Positions 1-6,533 are shown, numbered from the stretch's first letter. The stretch is 19,458 bases of DNA from Bacteroidales bacterium (GCA_020853175.1 JADYZK010000170.1:1-19458), one strand, 5' to 3'. Notes: a model not told the origin generated them from the sequence alone. Translations and numbers: made by a program.

Positions 1-133
1 AGAAAAAATTGCCCGAAATGGTGCTTCAAAAATCGCCAACAGCAAATTGGTGATGGTGCCCAAAAGCGGCCACTTTATGATGTTTGAGAAATCGGAAGTA
101 TTTAACAAAGAAGTAGTTGACTTTATTGGGTAA
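1..133 (+). CDS. alpha/beta hydrolase, C-terminal end (partial)
   Basis: An open frame enters from the left edge (codons from base 2) and stops with TAA at 131-133, giving the last 43 residues of a protein. The piece KSGHFMMFEKSEVFNKEV has the shape of the C-terminal end of an alpha/beta hydrolase: a Gly-His pair carrying the catalytic histidine, a short hydrophobic turn, then an amphipathic helix ending in VVDFIG. The nucleophile and acid residues lie outside the window, so the substrate cannot be inferred. A terminator follows about 35 nt after the stop, so this gene ends its own transcription unit. Family assignment rests on the C-terminal pattern only. Confidence 0.6.
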   Translation, partial: EKIARNGASKIANSKLVMVPKSGHFMMFEKSEVFNKEVVDFIG

Positions 134-166
134 TTTGATCAACAAACAAATTTTTCACTAATAAGC

Positions 167-200
167 AGAAAAGGCCATCCGAATGAGGTGGCCTTTTTCT
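167..200 (+). terminator. Rho-independent terminator after the hydrolase gene
   Basis: AGAAAAGGCCATCC and GGTGGCCTTTTTCT form a stem of about 12 bp around the loop GAATGA, ending in a T-run on the plus strand. It lies about 35 nt after the hydrolase stop codon. The A-run before the stem means it could also work weakly in the other direction. Confidence 0.75.
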
Positions 201-494
201 GTTGAAGGAGGAGTAAAAAAGGAGGAAAGAAATAAATTAATTATTCAGTTGATAAGAGCCATTGGCATCAATAAGACAAAAAAAGAATGTGGTGAGTGGA
301 TCATCGTAAAAGCTGCTTATTCAGCGTTAAAGTTGGTGAACGAAAGCATTTTTGATGTACATGTATTAAAGAACGGCACCGACCTGCACTACATACAGGA
401 ATTATTAGGACACGAAAGGAGCCGGACAACTGAAATTTACACATACGTGAGCACCTTAAATCTCCCTAAGGTCACAAACCCGGCGACCAGATAA
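183..494 (+). pseudogene. tyrosine recombinase remnant (C-terminal fragment)
   Basis: The last ~50 residues of this 103-aa frame match the C-terminus of XerC/D-like tyrosine recombinases of Bacteroidota: NGTDLHYIQELLGH (residues 64-77) followed by TTEIYTYVST, with nucleophile tyrosine Y86 and a proline near the end. The catalytic HxLRH box that should precede it is replaced by LVNESIFDVH, so the catalytic arginine is lost. The first ~54 residues match nothing I know and the frame starts inside the upstream terminator. The N-terminal core-binding domain and the first catalytic Arg and Lys are missing, so the protein cannot recombine DNA. I read it as the end of a former mobile element. The recognisable part is about 345-494. 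Confidence 0.7.
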
Positions 495-510
495 AAATTT
501 GATTTTTTTG

Positions 511-542
511 TTTGGATGAGACAAAACAGTAGCATATCTTTG
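511..542 (+). promoter_or_regulatory. Bacteroidota-type promoter for the restriction-modification unit
   Basis: TTTG at 511-514 and TATCTTTG at 535-542 are separated by 20 nt, matching the Bacteroidota sigma-A consensus (TTTG, 19-21 nt, TAnnTTTG). Transcription would start near 549 and give a leader of about 220 nt before the methyltransferase ATG at 770. It is the best promoter match upstream of that gene. It lies just after the recombinase remnant. Confidence 0.6.
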
Positions 543-561
543 TGATGCTAAATGCCACACC

Positions 562-669
562 ATGAAAGTTTTAAGCAGCATACATTTCTCAACATTACTG
601 ATTTACAACAGATTTGGAAACCGCAAACACGAAGCCAAAATGGAAATAGGTGCCATTGGGGGGGGGTAG
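562..669 (+). other. leader ORF with G9 tract (35 codons, doubtful)
   Basis: This short frame is the first ATG-started one in the putative leader: MKVLSSIHFSTLL at its start, ending in IGAIGGG directly before TAG. Its last three codons are a run of nine G (658-666). Adding one G, or removing two, would bypass the TAG at 667-669 and extend the frame to the TGA at 750-752, 17 nt before the methyltransferase ATG. No homology is recognised. It may be untranslated. The feature is recorded because a G9 run is rare in this AT-rich region and lies between a good promoter and a restriction-modification unit. Confidence 0.25.
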
Positions 670-769
670 CGGATAGTTATAGGGCATTTTGGGGCGACAG
701 TGCAAGCCATAAAATGACGAGTAAAAACAGACAATTTTTTCGTTACATTTGACAAGACATATTTTAAAA

Positions 770-1678
770 ATGAAATTACCACATCCAATTCCATATCAGG
801 GCAGTAAACGCAACTTGGCAGACCAAATCATGCGGTTCTATCCTGACGACTTTAATAGACTTATTGAACCATTTGCAGGTTCAGCAGCAATGACAATTGC
901 CTCAGCTTTCTATTTCAAAGCAAACCATTTTATCATCAACGACATCAACGAACCATTGACACAACTTTGGGACAGCATTATCAATAACCCAAAATTAATC
1001 ATTAAACACTATCACGACATTTGGCACGGACAACACGGCAACGAAGAAGAATATTATTATGAAATTCGTGAAAAGTTTAACGACACTAAAAAACCTGAAT
1101 ATTTGCTTTTTCTTTTAGCAAAGTGTGTAAAGGCAGCCGTTCGCTACAACTCACAAGGCGGTTTTAATCAAAGCCCCGACAAAAGAAGGCTTGGACGAAA
1201 CCCGCAAATGATGAGAGATGATATTTTAAGAGTTTCTCATTTACTGAAAGGAAAAACAGAAATATACTCTACTGATTATTCAAACATTCTTGACTTAGCC
1301 ACATCTGACGATTTGGTTTACATGGACCCGCCATATCAAGGCACAGGTTTAAATGGTGGTTTCAATTATGCTGGTAATATTGAGTTTGACAATTTTGTTG
1401 TTTCACTCTTTGAGCTTAATCACAAGAACATTCCATACATTTTGAGTTATGACGGTAGGACTGGCGATAAGACATTCGGCAACCCACTTCCTGACAATCT
1501 TAACTTGACGAAAATTGAAATTAATGCAGGACGTTCTTCACAAGCAACGCTACTAAACAGAAAAGAAATTACTTATGAAGCTGTTTTTCTTTCACCTGCA
1601 CTTGTATCCAAAATAGACATGCAAAAAGTTACAGGAAAACAAATTTATCAAACAGACCTTTTTGCAACACATGGCTAA
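770..1678 (+). CDS. D12-class DNA adenine-N6 methyltransferase (restriction-modification)
   Basis: The 302-aa product is a Dam/DpnM-type (D12, alpha-class) methyltransferase that moves a methyl group from S-adenosylmethionine to N6 of adenine. Visible motifs are the N-terminal cofactor motif PYQGSKRNL (8-16; most relatives have WxGGK), motif I EPFAGSAAMT (33-42), the acidic IND (57-59) and catalytic DPPY (186-189). Length is normal for the class. I chose ATG 770, right before the conserved N-terminus; a TTG at 749 would add 7 residues. The 3' end overlaps the HNH endonuclease gene by 8 nt (ATGGCTAA), so the pair is probably translationally coupled and forms a type II modification/restriction unit. 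The recognition sequence cannot be read from the protein. Confidence 0.9.
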   Translation: MKLPHPIPYQGSKRNLADQIMRFYPDDFNRLIEPFAGSAAMTIASAFYFKANHFIINDINEPLTQLWDSIINNPKLIIKHYHDIWHGQHGNEEEYYYEIREKFNDTKKPEYLLFLLAKCVKAAVRYNSQGGFNQSPDKRRLGRNPQMMRDDILRVSHLLKGKTEIYSTDYSNILDLATSDDLVYMDPPYQGTGLNGGFNYAGNIEFDNFVVSLFELNHKNIPYILSYDGRTGDKTFGNPLPDNLNLTKIEINAGRSSQATLLNRKEITYEAVFLSPALVSKIDMQKVTGKQIYQTDLFATHG

Positions 1679-2405
1679 GAAAAAACAGACTTATCCAAAA
1701 GAATTTTTAGAACACGTCAAATCAATAACAAACAAGAGAGCTAAAATTGTTATTGACCATATTCTGCAACATGGTTTTATAACGACCGAAGACTTAGAAA
1801 CCACATACGGTTACAGCCATCCACCAAGAGCCGCAAGGGATGTCAGAGAAGCAGGCATTCCACTTGAAACTTTTAAGGCAAAATCAAAATCCGGTAAGTC
1901 AATAGCGGCATACAAGTTTGGTGACGTTACAAAACTTCAACTCAACAGAATTGCAGGTAGAGTAACATTTCCAAAATATTTCAAGAGCAAACTTTATGAG
2001 TTGGGTAAAGGCAGGTGTTACATCTGCAACGGAGAATTTGAAGAACGCTATTTGCAAGTTGACCACAGAGTTCCATATGAAGTTGGTGGCGACACAGCCG
2101 ACAAAAGAAACATTGAAGATTTTATGCTTTTGTGTGGTTCGTGCAACAGAGCCAAATCTTGGAGTTGTGAGCATTGCGACAACTGGCAGAAAGAAAAGAA
2201 ACCATCTCTATGTATGCAATGCTATTGGGGCAGCCCTACCAATTACAATCACATCGCCCTAAAAGAAATCAGACGACTTGACCTGCATTGGACTGGTGAC
2301 GAAGTAAAATATTATGATGCAATCCGACTTATCGCAGAGCAAAATAAAATAGAACTTCCTGACTTTGTAAAAACCGTAATTGCTGACAAGACGAAGAAAC
2401 GATGA
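1671..2405 (+). CDS. HNH endonuclease, probable type II restriction enzyme
   Basis: The 244-aa product has a helix-rich N-terminal part (about 20-85) that could be a winged helix for DNA contact. A classic HNH core follows: C116-x-x-C119, then VDHRVPYEVGG with catalytic D131/H132, N147, and C155-x-x-C158 followed by N159. After the core comes a second pair, C166-x-x-C169 and C181-x-x-C184, which could bind another zinc. I chose ATG 1671 because it overlaps the methyltransferase stop as ATGGCTAA; TTG 1662 is a less likely start. Being tied to an adenine methyltransferase, it most likely cuts the sequence its partner protects. A free-standing HNH nuclease is the alternative, but the overlap argues against that. 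A hairpin follows 25 nt after the stop. Confidence 0.85.
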   Translation: MAKKKQTYPKEFLEHVKSITNKRAKIVIDHILQHGFITTEDLETTYGYSHPPRAARDVREAGIPLETFKAKSKSGKSIAAYKFGDVTKLQLNRIAGRVTFPKYFKSKLYELGKGRCYICNGEFEERYLQVDHRVPYEVGGDTADKRNIEDFMLLCGSCNRAKSWSCEHCDNWQKEKKPSLCMQCYWGSPTNYNHIALKEIRRLDLHWTGDEVKYYDAIRLIAEQNKIELPDFVKTVIADKTKKR

Positions 2406-2430
2406 AAAGAAAAACGGCACATAATAATTA

Positions 2431-2467
2431 GGAGTTCATCTGCTCGGCACCACCCAGCATGAACTCC
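2431..2467. repeat. long hairpin after the restriction gene
   Basis: GGAGTTCAT (2431-2439) and ATGAACTCC (2459-2467) are perfect 9-bp inverted arms. The 19-nt spacer can pair further (GCT..GG with CC.AGC), leaving a small bulge and a tight loop. There is no T-run after it, so it is not a standard intrinsic terminator. It may protect the 3' end of the mRNA, or be one arm of a dispersed repeat together with the neighbouring repeat. Confidence 0.6.
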
Positions 2468-2470
2468 CGG

Positions 2471-2503
2471 CTGAACACTTCGACAAGCTCAGTGTGACAC
2501 TTC
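2471..2503. repeat. REP-like intergenic repeat
   Basis: The stretch around ACTTCGACAAGCTCAGTGTG (with imperfect inverted arms ACACT 2475-2479 and AGTGT 2491-2495) has the form of the CTGAGCTTGTCGAAG-type dispersed repeats that I know from intergenic DNA of many bacteria, including Bacteroidota. It lies directly after the hairpin at 2431-2467. Copy number in this genome is unknown because only one copy is in the window. Confidence 0.45.
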
Positions 2504-2640
2504 TTAAAACTCAATGCAGCGCTCCCCAACCGAAACTTAAGTTATGGAAATTGAATGGGGTATTATATTGTTATAGAAAGGAAAAAATAGTGATTTAGCT
2601 GATCGCTCTTTGACATGTTTATGTGGTTTTGTTTGTCTGA

Positions 2641-2971
2641 TACGGCGAAAATAATAGCGCAGCCCATATACGATATGTTTGAAACTGCTACGCGAGGGAG
2701 AGCGCGGATCACGGGCGAGGGCGACAAGATATTCGTTGATTTCTTTGGCCGAAGGGATACGATTTCTTCGGGATCTATCTGCTCAGTCTGCTTCCCGAAA
2801 TGAACCACAAACAGGGCAATACGCCGGATGTAGTTCGTTAATGTACTTTTACTCTGTCCGCGCAAACTAAACCTGTTGATTAAGCTTATGGACAACGTTT
2901 TCAAAGTCAGGAACAAGCACAATGGCCTGCTCTAATCCCGAAGGTTCGGTAAAACCCGATTTATTTCTCAT
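2641..2971 (-). pseudogene. tyrosine recombinase remnant (N-terminal fragment, two frameshifts)
   Basis: Read on the minus strand from ATG 2971, three pieces in different frames join into the N-terminal SAM-like domain of a Bacteroidota tyrosine recombinase: a first piece ending VPDFENVVHKLNQQV, then LRGQSKSTLTNYIRRIALF with VVHFGKQTEQIDPEEI, then INEYLVALARDPRSPSRSSF with KHIVYGLRYYFR. The first break is at about 2862-2876, where a TAG follows QQV. The second is a 23-nt insertion bounded by two copies of GATTTCTT (2738-2745 and 2761-2768, plus strand). After YYFR the similarity stops and the catalytic domain is absent. It is of the same general type as the C-terminal fragment at 183-494 but lies in the opposite orientation, so the two are not simply halves of one gene split by an insertion. 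Confidence 0.75.
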
Positions 2972-3181
2972 ATCAAGAATATTTAAGTTGAATAATTCTT
3001 TTATAACTGAAAGAATTACTTATTTTTGAATCAGCTGTCCGCAAGTGTGGATTTGACGCAACAAAGGGTCATAAAACATTGGACGTTAATCGTTTATGTA
3101 AACATTTCGGATAGCATCAAGTAGGACGCAAAAGGATACTCAAATAAAAACAATGCAAATATTATTTACAACAAAAAATTG
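2972..3181. other. intergenic stretch before the MDR gene
   Basis: The stretch holds a possible minus-10-type box for the MDR gene (listed separately) and a few short open frames, one of them 28 codons ending in GHKTLDVNRLCKHFG before TAG at 3112-3114, which I cannot assign. It may be debris of a mobile element, but the evidence is thin. Confidence 0.3.
3021..3028 (+). promoter_or_regulatory. possible promoter element for the MDR/beta-lactamase genes
   Basis: TATTTTTG fits the Bacteroidota TAnnTTTG element. At the right distance upstream only a weak TTTT is found in place of TTTG. If used, transcription would start near 3035, about 145 nt before the MDR gene. Confidence 0.3.
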
Positions 3182-4126
3182 ATGAAAGCATTACTCTACA
3201 ACAAAAATAACTCACCCTACAAACTGCAACTCAAAGAGGTAGAAAAACCCTTCCCTAACGACGATGAAGTTTTAGTGAAAGTCGTGACAGCTTCGTTAAA
3301 TGCAGCAGACTACCGCTCAATGAAAATGGGGATGATTCCAAAGCGAAAAATATTTGGATCAGCAGTATCAGGCACAATAGAATCAGTCGGCAAAAACATC
3401 CAACACCTCAAGTGCGGCGACGAAGTAGTCGGAGACCTTGCAGATTTTGGATTTGGAGGATTAGCAGAATATTGTGTAGCTCCCGGAAAAGCGTTTATTC
3501 GTAAGCTTGCAAATACATCCTTTGATGATGCTGTAACTTTACCCCTGGCAGCTACAACAGCTCTGAAAGCTCTGCGTGATAAAGGCAACATCAGGCAGGG
3601 ACAGCATGTGTTGGTGGTAGGTGGCACAGGAGGCGTTGGAAGCGCTGCCGTTCAACTCGCCAAATATTTTGGTGCAACGGTAACAGCGATTTGCAGCACA
3701 AAAAACATCGCTCAAACTTCTGCTTTAGGAGCAGACACAGTTATAGATTACACAAAAAATGATTTTACAAAAGGCAACATCCGTTACGATCTCGTTTTGG
3801 CAATCAATGGAAATTATCCCTTATTAGCTTACAGGCGGTTGCTGAATTCAAAGGGCATATATGTTATGGTAGGCGGCACTCTTAACCAGATATTTAAATC
3901 TTTACTATTCGGTTGGCTATTGTCATTTGGAGGAAAAAAAATGAAACCACTTACTGCAAAAGCCAATTCGGAGGATTTAGAGTTCGTTGCCAAACTAATG
4001 GATGAAGGTCGTTTTAAGGCCATCATTCATCAACGTTATCCCCTTGATAAAGCAGCAGAAGCCATGCATTATTTCAGCAAAGGACATGCGCCAGGTAAAG
4101 TGATTATAAACATTCAAGAAAGGTAA
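3182..4126 (+). CDS. NAD(P)-dependent MDR-family oxidoreductase (quinone reductase/alcohol dehydrogenase-like)
   Basis: The 314-aa product is a medium-chain dehydrogenase/reductase. The N-terminal GroES-like domain has LVKVVTASLNAADYRSMKMG (31-50), where quinone reductases keep SLNPxDY, and the central nucleotide-binding motif is GGTGGVGSAAVQLAKYFGA (147-165). The catalytic-zinc cysteine and GHE motif of true alcohol dehydrogenases are absent, so it is probably a zinc-independent NAD(P)H quinone oxidoreductase or enoyl reductase-like enzyme acting in the cytoplasm; the substrate is unknown. The C-terminus GKVIINI is typical. ATG 3182 is preferred over TTG 3179. The small membrane peptide and beta-lactamase genes follow on the same strand after 62 nt. 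Confidence 0.85.
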   Translation: MKALLYNKNNSPYKLQLKEVEKPFPNDDEVLVKVVTASLNAADYRSMKMGMIPKRKIFGSAVSGTIESVGKNIQHLKCGDEVVGDLADFGFGGLAEYCVAPGKAFIRKLANTSFDDAVTLPLAATTALKALRDKGNIRQGQHVLVVGGTGGVGSAAVQLAKYFGATVTAICSTKNIAQTSALGADTVIDYTKNDFTKGNIRYDLVLAINGNYPLLAYRRLLNSKGIYVMVGGTLNQIFKSLLFGWLLSFGGKKMKPLTAKANSEDLEFVAKLMDEGRFKAIIHQRYPLDKAAEAMHYFSKGHAPGKVIINIQER

Positions 4127-4188
4127 TAACCTTCATATCAGACATTTAATATCACAAAACCAACAAATAACATTTTAAAACATTCCTA

Positions 4189-4269
4189 ATGACTTGGTTG
4201 ATTTTATTCAGTGTTGGAATCACTTTCTTGACGCTCATGCTTGCCGGAGCCTTTAAAAAGAAAAAATGA
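4189..4269 (+). CDS. 26-aa single-span membrane peptide upstream of the beta-lactamase
   Basis: ATG 4189 opens a 26-codon frame: MTWLILFSVGITFLTLMLAG, then two residues and four lysines before TGA. It reads as one hydrophobic span with a positively charged C-terminal end, as in many real small membrane proteins. The in-frame stop at 4168-4170 rules out its being the tail of a longer gene unless one was lost. Its TGA overlaps the ATG of the beta-lactamase frame (ATGA, 4266-4269), which suggests coupled translation. I do not recognise a family. It could be a real peptide or a chance frame. Confidence 0.45.
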   Translation: MTWLILFSVGITFLTLMLAGAFKKKK

Positions 4270-5234
4270 CAAAGTATCCATCTTACGTATTGACAAGTAA
4301 AAATGGCGCAGAACAACACCCATTTTTGAAACTGTTCACTTTTACAGTTTTGTTTGGTTTACTCTTCACAAGTTGTCAGACTAAAACAAACACGACCAAC
4401 TTGCTGCGAAGTAAAATCGAGCACATCGTGTCAAACAAAAACGCGATAGTCGGAGTTTCAATTCTGGGCAATAACGGCAAAGACACCCTTTCCCTAAACG
4501 GCGACAGGCGATTTCCGATGCAAAGCGTTTTTAAACTTCATATCGCATTGGCCGTTTTGTCGGAGATTGACAAAGGCAAACTATCATTAGATCAGACAAT
4601 TGAGATTGGTAAAGACGAGCTTTTACATGCAGATTTCTGGAGCCCACTTAGAGACGAAAACCCAAATGGCGGGAGTTTTACGCTTGAAAAGTTAATTCAA
4701 TATACCGTTTCGCAAAGTGACAATACTGCCTGCGACGTATTGATTCAACTTATTGGAACTCCCAAAACAGTTGAAGAATATATCAAAAAGAATCACATTC
4801 AGGAGATACAAATTACTTTCAACGAAGTAGATATGCAGGCAAAATGGGAAAATATGTTTCAAAATTGGACCACTCCAAAAGCCGCGAGCGAGACACTCAA
4901 AGTGTTTTATGAAAATAAAAACAAGTTACTTTCAAAAAGAAGTTATGACTTTTTTTGGAAAACAAATAGAGAAACGACAACGGGAACAAGCCGCATCAAA
5001 GGACAATTGCCTAAAGAAACAATCGTGGCACACAAAACAGGCTTTTCTGGAACCAACAAAGAAACCGGAATCACAGCTGCTGTAAACGATATTGGGATTG
5101 TCTTTTTGCCCCAGGACGAATATTTTATCATCAGTGTTTTTGTGACTGAATCAATGGAAAACATGGAAACAAACGAGAAAATTATCGCTGACATTGCAAA
5201 AGCAACTTATGACTTTTACACCTCAAAGAAATAA
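4266..5234 (+). CDS. bla: class A beta-lactamase (subclass A2-like), lipoprotein
   Basis: This serine beta-lactamase hydrolyses beta-lactam antibiotics in the periplasm. The catalytic motifs are all present: S87-V-F-K90 (S70xxK), S151-D-N153 (SDN loop), E187 in NEVDM at the place of E166, followed by QNWTTPKAA, and K257-T-G259 (KTG). The SQSDNTACDVL loop and the QNWT segment resemble the PER/CfxA-type A2 group of Bacteroidota. A lipobox LLFTSC puts the acylated cysteine at C37, so it is probably membrane-anchored. ATG 4266 gives 322 aa with an odd 20-residue hydrophilic prefix. TTG 4326 (codon 21) would give MKLFTFTVLFGLLFTSC, a textbook lipoprotein signal, and a 302-aa protein of more usual length. 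The true start is therefore uncertain. Confidence 0.92.
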   Translation: MTKYPSYVLTSKNGAEQHPFLKLFTFTVLFGLLFTSCQTKTNTTNLLRSKIEHIVSNKNAIVGVSILGNNGKDTLSLNGDRRFPMQSVFKLHIALAVLSEIDKGKLSLDQTIEIGKDELLHADFWSPLRDENPNGGSFTLEKLIQYTVSQSDNTACDVLIQLIGTPKTVEEYIKKNHIQEIQITFNEVDMQAKWENMFQNWTTPKAASETLKVFYENKNKLLSKRSYDFFWKTNRETTTGTSRIKGQLPKETIVAHKTGFSGTNKETGITAAVNDIGIVFLPQDEYFIISVFVTESMENMETNEKIIADIAKATYDFYTSKK

Positions 5235-5533
5235 TAGACAAACCACACCAATTGGCAATCAACCAAAACATCTATTTCATTTTATAAAGGTGACATTTAA
5301 TTCCATCTTTACAGTGATCATTTAAAACACTTTAAAATGAAATTATATCTTATTAAAGCAAGCTTGTTCCTGGTTTACCGGTACTTACAAAATACAGTTC
5401 AGCGCACAATTAGATTTGAAAGGTAACAAGAAAAAAGGGCGCTCATCAAATATTCCCGTACATTTGATGAACATCTACTCAAAATAAAACACGCATGAGG
5501 CAATTTAACATCAATCAATAAACATGATTTTTT
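5235..5533 (+). other. intergenic stretch with a degenerate ORF
   Basis: ATG 5337 starts a signal-like beginning, MKLYLIKASLFLV, that stops at TAA 5424-5426. From about 5375 a second frame (FTGTYKIQFSAQLDLKG onward, to TAA 5485-5487) looks like protein sequence with alternating hydrophobic strands. Together they could be one small exported protein broken by a frameshift. No family is recognised, and I see no clear promoter or terminator for either neighbour in the remaining bases. Confidence 0.3.
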
Positions 5534-6328
5534 ATGACTTCAAATTCAAACACAATTATTGGTGCCGTTATCGGTGATGTAATAGGTTCCGTTTTTGAAT
5601 GGAACAACATTAAAACAACCCAATTCGACCTTTTCAATCCGAAATGCGACTTCACCGACGACACCGTTTTAACCATTGCCGTAGCAGACTGCATCCTGAA
5701 CCAAAAAGATTTTTCAAAGACAATATGGGAATACGCCAGAAAATACCCTGGACGTGGCTATGGAGGAAGTTTCAGAAATTGGTTGCAGAATGACAATTTG
5801 AAACCTTATGGAAGTTTTGGAAACGGTTCGGCCATGCGCGCAAGCGCGGTTGGTTTTGCATTTGACGACATTGAAACTGTCTTAAACGTAGCAAAGCAGT
5901 CAGCCGAAGTAACCCATAACCACCCCGAAGGAATAAAAGGAGCACAAGCAACAGCAGCAGCCCTATTTTTGGCAAGACAAGGAAAATCAAAACACGAAAT
6001 CAAAACCTACATTGCTTCAACATTCCATTACGACCTCGGCTTTACGCTCGACCAAATACGGCCCACTTATCAATTTGATGTCACCTGCCAAGGCTCCGTT
6101 CCGCAAGCAATTGTAGCGTTTCTTGAAAGCTCTGACTTTGAAAACGCCATTAGACTATCCATTTCCATTGGCGGCGACAGCGATACCATAGCGTGTATCA
6201 CTGGCGGAATTGCTTCAGCTTTCTACAAAGAAATACCGAAGGAAATACTTAACTTCGTTGTTGACAAATTACCAAGTGAATTCATTGAAATCATGAACAA
6301 ATTTGACGAGCACTATGCCAGAAAATAA
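5534..6328 (+). CDS. ADP-ribosylglycohydrolase family protein (DraG/ARH-like)
   Basis: The 264-aa product is a full-length DraG/ARH-type hydrolase (Pfam ADP_ribosyl_GH), which removes ADP-ribose from proteins or small molecules with two Mg ions. Visible landmarks are GAVIGDVIGSVFEW (10-23), the first metal site FTDDT (40-44), YGSFGNGSAMR (92-102), THNHPEGIKGAQAT (127-140) and the second metal site GGDSDTIACITGGIA (213-227). All metal-binding aspartates expected are present, so it should be active; the target is unknown. ATG 5534 begins just before the conserved start. No ADP-ribosyltransferase (toxin or nitrogenase regulator) is next to it, so it may act in stand-alone ADP-ribose repair or defence. 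Confidence 0.92.
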   Translation: MTSNSNTIIGAVIGDVIGSVFEWNNIKTTQFDLFNPKCDFTDDTVLTIAVADCILNQKDFSKTIWEYARKYPGRGYGGSFRNWLQNDNLKPYGSFGNGSAMRASAVGFAFDDIETVLNVAKQSAEVTHNHPEGIKGAQATAAALFLARQGKSKHEIKTYIASTFHYDLGFTLDQIRPTYQFDVTCQGSVPQAIVAFLESSDFENAIRLSISIGGDSDTIACITGGIASAFYKEIPKEILNFVVDKLPSEFIEIMNKFDEHYARK

Positions 6329-6425
6329 ATCAACATCGCCGCGTAGCTCCTCCATACCAACAGGGGTTTCGTGCTTCGTAGAATTGGAATGCGCTAAATT
6401 AAAGTTCATTTTTTTCAGGAAGTAC
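6325..6425. repeat. possible dispersed intergenic repeat fragment
   Basis: On the minus strand the segment reads TCCAATTCTACGAAGCACG, then AAACCCCTGTTGGTATGG and AGGAGCTACGCGG, a word pattern that reminds me of non-coding repeats found between genes in many Bacteroidota (ACGAAGCACGAAACCCC, GGAGCTACGC). It begins right at the stop of the ADP-ribosylglycohydrolase gene. The call rests on memory of such repeats and on lack of coding signal. No second copy lies in the window. Confidence 0.35.
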
Positions 6426-6533
6426 AGAACTGAAAATCCCCCTCCTATGCTAAGTAGCAAAACCTTGGTGCAAATCATAACCAACATAACATCTTGAACC
6501 ATTGTGTTTTATTTAATCAAAAGTCAAAATATC

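Noticed and set aside
2563..2922. Minus-strand 119-aa ORF
   Set aside because: It is not one intact gene. Only its middle matches a recombinase, and the flanks are other-frame sequence joined by frameshifts; it is annotated as a pseudogene instead.
3054..3114. Short frame with CGFDATKGHKTLDVNRL, considered as an IS5-type transposase scrap
   Set aside because: The match to transposase words is too short and imperfect, and no terminal repeats were seen.
6269..6502. Minus-strand 77-aa ORF with a hydrophobic start
   Set aside because: It overlaps the end of the ADP-ribosylglycohydrolase gene, has no recognised family and crosses the repeat-like stretch.
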